DNA from: Nitrospirales bacterium
GTDB lineage: Bacteria > Nitrospirota > Nitrospiria > Nitrospirales > UBA8639
Direction of reading: 5' to 3'
Length of the DNA stretch: 64,000 nt
NCBI GenBank assembly: GCA_031315915.1
Contig: JALDRK010000001.1
Coordinates: 246,300 to 310,299, forward strand
Part shown: in pieces, positions 58,968 through 64,000 of the stretch
Position numbering within the stretch: the first letter of the stretch is position 1
Layout of the letters: every line of letters starts with the position of its first letter
Notes under the pieces: model-generated
What the model saw: the letters and a program-made list of their open reading frames with translations, nothing else
The model's database searches: none
What the model was told of the DNA's origin: nothing
Made by a program: the position numbers and the translations under genes

Positions 58968-59414
58968 TTACACTTCGATTATTTCAATAACAATTTCTGT
59001 AGGTAAAACTCCAAAATCTTTAGCCACTAAAATTATTTCTTTATCTTCTGATATTGCTGGAGCCGGTGCAGTTTCAGATATATCGTACGCCATGACACCG
59101 ACTGTTTTAAGCAACTCTGCGTCTATTTTGAACACATATCCTGATGTGTATACTCCATTATGAAGGGCATATGCTTTTGCATTCTCGAAAACGGGTGTTG
59201 TTGAAACACCAGATGAGGGGAAAGTGGAGCTATCTTTTTGATGAGCCATTATTGCATTTTTAACGGAGCTCCCGTATGTGATTTCACCGTACTTGAACCC
59301 CTGCCCGTATTTTATAGCCCGCTTAAACTCTACCCCAATTGCCTTTGGAAGCAGACGTCCCTCAGTAGATCTAAACATATCCGAATTCACACCACGATAT
59401 AAGTATCTATTCAT
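58968..59414 (-). CDS. Possible ADP-ribosyltransferase-fold protein (148 aa)
   Basis: Starts MNRYLYRGVNSDMF; later SSGVSTTPVFENAKAYALHN and DKEIILVAKDFGVLPTEIVI. An early Arg (YRG), a mid Ser-Thr-Thr motif and C-terminal Glu residues are arranged as in R-S-E ADP-ribosyltransferases and related toxins; this is inference from motif order only. No signal peptide. Stop codon is 2 bp from the attC-like site, making it another cassette gene. Also possible: a phage/defence protein of unrelated fold. Confidence 0.55.
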   Translation of the reverse strand: MNRYLYRGVNSDMFRSTEGRLLPKAIGVEFKRAIKYGQGFKYGEITYGSSVKNAIMAHQKDSSTFPSSGVSTTPVFENAKAYALHNGVYTSGYVFKIDAELLKTVGVMAYDISETAPAPAISEDKEIILVAKDFGVLPTEIVIEIIEV

Positions 59415-59487
59415 AATATTTTGGTATTTAATATTGATTTTCTTCGATTACGATTAACGGTGGCAGTTTAGTAATTTGAGATAATAA

Positions 59488-59640
59488 GAGCAAGAAAACT
59501 TGACCGGTCGAAATTGATGGCTGACAAGTAAAAAGGAAGAAGCGACCTTATCATAAGGCCCGATTAAACCAGCTTGAAGAACACCATGTTCAAGGGAGGT
59601 AGGGTCACGAAAATCGAGATGAGTCACTCGCGCCAGGGGT
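59488..59640 (-). repeat. Decayed copy 3 of the glgB 3' end with downstream flank
   Basis: Minus strand reads NPWRE-stop-LISIFVTLPPLNMVFFKLV with a stop at 59564-59566, aligning with GlgB IPWHDQPFSLLVTLPPLSVV... Past the stop it shares AAGTAAAAA and CGACCGGTCAAG-like tracts with copies 2 and 4. Sits between the cassette genes and the second HicAB pair. Confidence 0.8.
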
Positions 59641-59668
59641 TCAGATGGCACACCCTCAGGCAACGAAA

Positions 59669-59896
59669 CTATTTGTCGTGTGCTTCGATGAACTGATCTA
59701 TGGTGAGGCCGGCCTTGGAAATGAGTCCGCGAAGAGTTCCCCGCGCGACTTCAGAATGGTCAGGTATCGAAAGAGTTGCGGGATGCCCTGGCTTGGTCAT
59801 AATAATGTGACTCCCGCGTTGATGGGAAACTTCCCAGCCCAATTTTTGAAAGGTTTTGACGACTTCGGCAGGACGGAGAATAGGAACCGGTGGCAT
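59669..59896 (-). CDS. hicA: HicA-type toxin (pair 2)
   Basis: 75 aa. RPAEVVKTFQKLGWEVSHQR, catalytic His in GSHIIMTKPG, IPDHSEVARGTLRGLISKAG: the canonical YcfA/HicA layout, distinct from pair 1. Shares one base with the end of the HicB gene upstream. Confidence 0.9.
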   Translation of the reverse strand: MPPVPILRPAEVVKTFQKLGWEVSHQRGSHIIMTKPGHPATLSIPDHSEVARGTLRGLISKAGLTIDQFIEAHDK

Positions 59897-60102
59897 TACA
59901 CTGTGACTTCAATCTCTCGTGTTGTCACAGTTAGAGGCATTCCTTTTTCTAATCTCACTTCCAGACACTCCTTGATGGCCTCGTGAATGTTTCTTTGGGC
60001 TTCTTCTTCGGTCTTCCCCTGACTCATGCAGCCTGGAATGGCGGGGCAGTCAGCAATATATATACCGTCTTCATCCCGGGTAATAGTTATTGTGAATTTC
60101 AT
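59896..60102 (-). CDS. hicB: HicB-type antitoxin (pair 2)
   Basis: 68 aa. FTITITRDEDGIYIADCPAI, PGCMSQGKTEEEAQRNIHEA and ECLEVRLEKG are typical of HicB. GGAGGG ribosome site before ATG 60102. Lies between glgB-end copy 3 and the intact glgB 3' end. Confidence 0.9.
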   Translation of the reverse strand: MKFTITITRDEDGIYIADCPAIPGCMSQGKTEEEAQRNIHEAIKECLEVRLEKGMPLTVTTREIEVTV

Positions 60103-60141
60103 TGTTACCCTCCGTGCCTACAATATCCGATATCCAGAAGG

Positions 60142-60372
60142 AAAAAGCAAATATTGACCCGTCGCATTCCGAGTTCCTCTGTCATATTTCAAAAACAGCA
60201 ATTCCTCTGTCACTTACTCAAATCTTCGAGGTCTAACAAGTAAAAAAGAGGAGCCGAATGTATGAGAAAGCCCAGCTAAACCGGTTTGAAGAAGACCACA
60301 CTTAAGGGAGGGAGGGTGACGAGAAGAGAGAAGGGTTGGTCATGCCAGGGAATCGGATCGGCTTGCACACCG
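60142..60372 (-). repeat. Parent copy (4) of the repeat: 3' end of intact glgB plus flank
   Basis: Covers the last ~32 codons of glgB (stop 60276-60278) and about 135 bp after it. Segments of this unit recur at 56881, 57801 and 59488 in the same orientation, with increasing divergence. Confidence 0.8.
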
Positions 60373-62480
60373 CCGCCGTTGCCCATGTTGCTGCCGCCAT
60401 AGAGTTCGGAATCGCTATTGAGCAGTTCACGGTAGTACCCGCCACGAGGCACACCCATGCGATAGCGCTCCCTGGGGACAGGAGTAAAATTACAGGCGCA
60501 GACAATCAGATCATTCCTGTCGTGTGCATAACGGATATAGGTGAGGGTGGAATTATCGCTGTCATGCAGATCGATCCATTGGAAACCCTGCCACTCAAAA
60601 TCCACTTCGTGCAGGGCCCGCTCCGATTGATAGAGCCGGTTCAAATCGGCAACGTACTGTTGCAACCCCCGGTGTGGAGTAAATTCCAACAAATGCCATT
60701 GCAGGCTGTCGTCGTGATTCCACTCCCACCACTGTCCGATTTCTCCGCCCATGAACAGCATTTTTTTGCCGGGATGCCCCCACATATGCCCGTAGAGCGC
60801 GCGCAGGTTGGCAAATCGTTGCCAGTTGTCGCCCGGCATTTTATCCAGCAGGGCTTTCTTTCCATGGACCACTTCATCATGGGACAACACGAGGATGAAA
60901 TTTTCCGTAAAGGCATACATCAGTCCGAACGTCACCTTGTTCTGATGGTATTTGCGATAAACCGGGTCTTGCTGGAAATACTCCAACGTATCGTGCATCC
61001 AGCCCATATTCCATTTAAAGGAAAATCCCAAGCCCCCTACATACGTCGGCTTGGAGACACCGGGCCAGGCCGTAGACTCTTCGGCAATCATCAGAATGCC
61101 CGGATATTCCTGATGCACCACGGCGTTTAATTCCTTGATAAAGTCCACCGCCTCCAGGTTTTCGTGCCCCCCGAATTTATTGGGCTCCCACTCTCCCTCT
61201 TTACGGGCATAATCCAGATACAACATCGAAGCCACGGCATCCACCCGCAATCCATCAATGTGGTAGCGATCGAACCATCCAAGAGCACTATTGATGAGGA
61301 AGCTCTTGACCTCTGTCCGGCCGTAATTAAAGATCCGGCTCTTCCACTCCGGATGATAGCCTTTGCAGGGATCCTGGTGGTCGTAGAGGTGTGTCCCATC
61401 GAACCAGGCCAGTCCATGGGGGTCATCGGGGAAATGGGCCGGCGCCCAATCCATAATGACGCCCAACCCATGCTGGTGGCAGGTATCCACAAAAAACTGA
61501 AAATCGTTCGGCGTACCGAACCGGCTCGTCGGAGCAAAATACCCTGTGGATTGATACCCCCAGGACCCGTCAAAGGGATGCTCCACGACCGGCATTAATT
61601 CCAGATGCGTAAACCCCATTTGTTTGACATAAGGCACCAACGTGTCGGCCAATTCCCGATAGGTCAACCATCGACCGGCTTCCTCGAACTTCCGTTTCCA
61701 GGATCCAAGATGCACCTCGTAAATCGACATGGGGGTTTTTAACGGATCCTGTTGCGTGCGCCTGGTCATCCATTCGTGATCACGCCATTGGTAGCCGGAA
61801 ACATCCCAGACCACTGAAGCCGTTTTCGGACGCAACTCGGCGGCGGTCGCCCACGGATCGGCCTTGGTGAAGGGCGCATCTCCGCCCTGTGGAAGAATTT
61901 CGTATTTATACAATTCCCCGATTTCCAGATCGGGAATAAACAATTCCCAAATCCCGACCCCACCCCGGCTTCGCATGGGATGACGACGGCCATCCCATTG
62001 GTTGAACCCTCCGACCACGCTCACCCGTTTGGCATTGGGCGCCCAAACCGCAAAGTTGATCCCTCTCACGCCTTGATGGATGCACACCTGCGCCCCCATC
62101 TTTTCATACGCTTTATAGAGCTTGCCTTCCCCAAACAGGTGAAGATCGTATTCGGATAAGATCGGGGCAAACGCGTACGGATCGTGGTGTTGGATCACCT
62201 TGCCCTCATGAGTGGTCATTCGCAATTGATAGGGGGCGACAAAAGCTTTTTCGGGAACAGCCGCTTCATAAATTCCTCCCGGATGGGCCATTTCCATCGG
62301 TGTGACGGGTTGCTCTTCCTGACCGGTCACACAGACAACCTCGGCGGCGTCGGGCAGAAATGCCCTCACGCGGATGTGGGATTGTCCGCCCTTCTGTTCC
62401 TTATGCGGGCCCAGAATGGAAAACGGATCCCACTCCTGGGCATCGAGTAATCGTTGTATCCGAGATGGAGTCAATGCCAT
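60276..62480 (-). CDS. glgB: 1,4-alpha-glucan branching enzyme (GlgB)
   Basis: GH13_9 enzyme, 734 aa, forming alpha-1,6 branches in glycogen made by GlgE or GlgA. ATG 62480 chosen; a TTG two codons earlier is possible. Two N-terminal carbohydrate-binding modules (about 1-105 and 110-215, GVRGINFAVWAPNAKRVSVV, GGFNQWDGRRHPM). Catalytic Asp in DGLRVDAVASMLYLDY, Glu in MIAEESTAWPGV, and LSHDEVVHGKKALL. Its 3' end is the source of three decayed repeats in the neighbouring islet. Divergent from the lapA-like gene by about 55 bp. Confidence 0.96.
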   Translation of the reverse strand: MALTPSRIQRLLDAQEWDPFSILGPHKEQKGGQSHIRVRAFLPDAAEVVCVTGQEEQPVTPMEMAHPGGIYEAAVPEKAFVAPYQLRMTTHEGKVIQHHDPYAFAPILSEYDLHLFGEGKLYKAYEKMGAQVCIHQGVRGINFAVWAPNAKRVSVVGGFNQWDGRRHPMRSRGGVGIWELFIPDLEIGELYKYEILPQGGDAPFTKADPWATAAELRPKTASVVWDVSGYQWRDHEWMTRRTQQDPLKTPMSIYEVHLGSWKRKFEEAGRWLTYRELADTLVPYVKQMGFTHLELMPVVEHPFDGSWGYQSTGYFAPTSRFGTPNDFQFFVDTCHQHGLGVIMDWAPAHFPDDPHGLAWFDGTHLYDHQDPCKGYHPEWKSRIFNYGRTEVKSFLINSALGWFDRYHIDGLRVDAVASMLYLDYARKEGEWEPNKFGGHENLEAVDFIKELNAVVHQEYPGILMIAEESTAWPGVSKPTYVGGLGFSFKWNMGWMHDTLEYFQQDPVYRKYHQNKVTFGLMYAFTENFILVLSHDEVVHGKKALLDKMPGDNWQRFANLRALYGHMWGHPGKKMLFMGGEIGQWWEWNHDDSLQWHLLEFTPHRGLQQYVADLNRLYQSERALHEVDFEWQGFQWIDLHDSDNSTLTYIRYAHDRNDLIVCACNFTPVPRERYRMGVPRGGYYRELLNSDSELYGGSNMGNGGGVQADPIPWHDQPFSLLVTLPPLSVVFFKPV

Positions 62481-62536
62481 TGCCAAGAAAAATGTACTGT
62501 GTTAACTAAGAGCATTGTAACATACCTTTCAGTCTG

Positions 62537-62842
62537 ATGTATTCTATTTTAATCGCATTTCTCCTGATCCTGTTTTTTGCCGTTGCCTTTTCTTTGCAAA
62601 ATGCCGAGCCGATCATTATCCACTTCTTCGGCTGGAGATTCGAGGGTTCCCTGGTCATCATCCTGTTAACCGCCTTGGCGTTTGGCGTGATGCTCACCGT
62701 TCTGACCTCGTTACCTTCGCAGATCAAAAAACGTCGATTAATCAGCAAGCAACAAAAAACCATCGCAGACTTGGAACGAAGAGTGCACGAGACTATCGTG
62801 GAGCCGGAGCCCCCCAAAATGTTTCTGGATAGACCTGAATGA
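62537..62842 (+). CDS. LapA-domain (DUF1049) membrane protein
   Basis: 101 aa with two membrane helices (residues 2-20, ILIAFLLILFFAVAFSLQNA, and about 38-60) and a cytosolic coiled-coil tail (KKRRLISKQQKTIADLERRV). The N-A-E-P-I after helix 1 is typical of LapA/YciS. In E. coli, LapA works with LapB in lipopolysaccharide assembly control. Its stop overlaps the glgC start, so the two are coupled here. Confidence 0.85.
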   Translation: MYSILIAFLLILFFAVAFSLQNAEPIIIHFFGWRFEGSLVIILLTALAFGVMLTVLTSLPSQIKKRRLISKQQKTIADLERRVHETIVEPEPPKMFLDRPE

Positions 62843-64000
62843 TGAAAAAACCTCACCCGAAGCGTCGAAAAGTCCCTCCGACGGAGCACACCTCCCAAAA
62901 AATTCTCGCGATGATCATGGCCGGTGGGAAAGGCGAACGACTGATGCCTCTCACGGAACAACGGAGCAAACCATCCGTGCCGTTTGCCGGAACCTATCGT
63001 ATTGTCGATTTTGTTCTGAGTAATTTTGTCAATTCAGGAATCCTGGGCATGTATGTGCTAGTGCAATACCGGTCACAATCGCTCATCGAACATCTTCGCC
63101 GGACTTGGCGGTTCGGTGGCCCAAACCGCCAAGCCTTTATCACGGTCGTCCCCCCGCAAATGAAGGGCCGCGGAAAATGGTACGAAGGCACTGCAGATGC
63201 GGTATATCAAAACATTAACCTCATTCATGACTTTGCCCCCGGATTAGTGGCCGTCTTCGGCGCCGATCATATTTATCGCATGGATATCCGCCAGATGGTC
63301 CAGTTTCATCTGGACAACCAGGCGGAAATTACGGTCGCCGCTCTGCCCGTCCCAATTCATGCCGCGAAGGGATTCGGGATTATGGACGTGACCTCCGATT
63401 CCCAAATAATCGGGTTCGAGGAAAAACCCGCGAATCCCAAGCCCATGCCCGGCAATCCGGACATGGCTTTCAGCTCTATGGGCAACTATATCTTCAACGT
63501 CGATACACTGGTGAGAATTCTGGAACAGGACGCCAGCAAAGCCGGCACTCACGACTTCGGGCGTGACATCATACCCTCCCTGATCAAATCCCATCGGGTG
63601 ATGGCCTATGATTTCATGGACAACGCCGTTCCAGGCATTCATCCATATGAGGAATGGGGATATTGGCGGGACGTGGGCACTCTTGACGCCTATTGGCAAG
63701 CCAACATGGATATTCTTGGCCAAACGCCCATTTTCGATTTACGCAATGTCCGGTGGCCCATCGTTACCGATGCTTCCGTGGAACCGGTAGCCAGCCTGGT
63801 GAAATCCCGCCTGGACGATGCCATGGTGGGACAGGGCACCCTGGTTGTCGATAGCACCATAACCCGATCGATCATCGGCCGGAATGTCCGGATCGCCGAG
63901 GGGTGTACGATTGAGGAATCCATCATTCTGGATGGCACGATCATCGGGTCCAAATGCCACCTTCGCCGGTGCATCATCGATCGGTTTAATGTCCTGGAAT
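62839..64000 (+). CDS. glgC: Glucose-1-phosphate adenylyltransferase (ADP-glucose pyrophosphorylase), 3' end outside window
   Basis: Makes ADP-glucose for glycogen synthesis. Two adjacent ATGs (62839/62842); the first overlaps the LapA stop. Nucleotidyltransferase domain with MAGGKGERLMPLTEQRSKPS, FAGTYRIVDFVLSN, the GTADAVYQN motif, FGADHIYRMD (metal/active site) and GFEEKP. WGYWRDVGTLDAYWQANMDI comes next, then the start of the left-handed beta helix (SIIGRNVRIAEGCTIEESII). The frame is open to the window edge (387 codons present). First committed enzyme of the classical GlgC-GlgA route, next to glgB. Confidence 0.95.
   Translation, partial: MMKKPHPKRRKVPPTEHTSQKILAMIMAGGKGERLMPLTEQRSKPSVPFAGTYRIVDFVLSNFVNSGILGMYVLVQYRSQSLIEHLRRTWRFGGPNRQAFITVVPPQMKGRGKWYEGTADAVYQNINLIHDFAPGLVAVFGADHIYRMDIRQMVQFHLDNQAEITVAALPVPIHAAKGFGIMDVTSDSQIIGFEEKPANPKPMPGNPDMAFSSMGNYIFNVDTLVRILEQDASKAGTHDFGRDIIPSLIKSHRVMAYDFMDNAVPGIHPYEEWGYWRDVGTLDAYWQANMDILGQTPIFDLRNVRWPIVTDASVEPVASLVKSRLDDAMVGQGTLVVDSTITRSIIGRNVRIAEGCTIEESIILDGTIIGSKCHLRRCIIDRFNVLE

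Noticed and set aside
59454..59663. Minus-strand ORF of 69 codons over the glgB-end repeat copy 3
   Set aside because: It is an out-of-frame reading of the decayed glgB 3' end; the homology to GlgB is in another frame.

Overview
The window comes from a Gram-negative bacterial chromosome, with lipoproteins, AsmA-like and TolC-type proteins and an RND pump. The combination of a GlgE/TreS-Mak alpha-glucan pathway, MgtE/MscS paralogues and HME-RND efflux suggests Nitrospirota (Nitrospira-like); this is an inference from gene content, and no marker gene is present to prove it. No rRNA, tRNA or CRISPR array was seen.

Layout. 0-3.6 kb: a sensor kinase / NtrC-type regulator pair, with one frameshift in the regulator, followed by a good sigma-54 promoter and a small lipoprotein gene. 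3.7-11.3 kb: two MscS-type channels flanking treS-mak and glgE. 11.4-19.5 kb: a decaying block containing an aminotransferase, an M32 carboxypeptidase, a sigma-54 activator, an intact GNAT acetyltransferase, an ATP-grasp ligase and a large unrecognised protein with papain-like Cys/His/Asn spacing. Most of these genes carry several frameshifts, and the carboxypeptidase also has deletions. 19.5-22.4 kb: a small protein, a dicarboxylate symporter and argG. 22.8-28 kb: small membrane proteins, then an MscS-like / MgtE-N-CBS / MgtE cassette and a CNNM-type protein. 28.4-33.9 kb: envelope proteins (two lipoproteins and a giant AsmA-like protein). 34.9-40.6 kb: a cusCBA-type heavy-metal efflux operon. 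40.7-46.5 kb, minus strand: HtrA protease, a CBS protein and a second copy of the MscS / MgtE-N-CBS / MgtE cassette. 46.8-54 kb: malQ, a YtxH protein, glgX and treZ. 54.4-60.3 kb: an accessory islet with an IS3 element, a broken IS30 element, a methyltransferase, two HicAB pairs, a possible ADP-ribosyltransferase and two integron attC-like sites, punctuated by three decayed copies of the glgB 3' end. 60.3-64 kb: glgB, a LapA-domain protein and glgC, which runs off the window.

How it fits together. GlgC supplies ADP-glucose. TreS-Mak converts trehalose through maltose to maltose-1-phosphate, GlgE polymerises it and GlgB branches the polymer. GlgX and MalQ dismantle or remodel glucan, and TreZ releases trehalose from maltooligosyl-trehalose. 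Mechanosensitive channels, MgtE-type Mg2+ channels and a CNNM-like protein lie between the glucan genes, so osmolyte/carbon storage and ion homeostasis are physically interleaved. The most unusual features are the duplicated MscS-MgtE cassette, the glgB-3'-end repeat islet with integron-like cassettes, and the sigma-54-controlled, decaying GNAT/ATP-grasp cluster.
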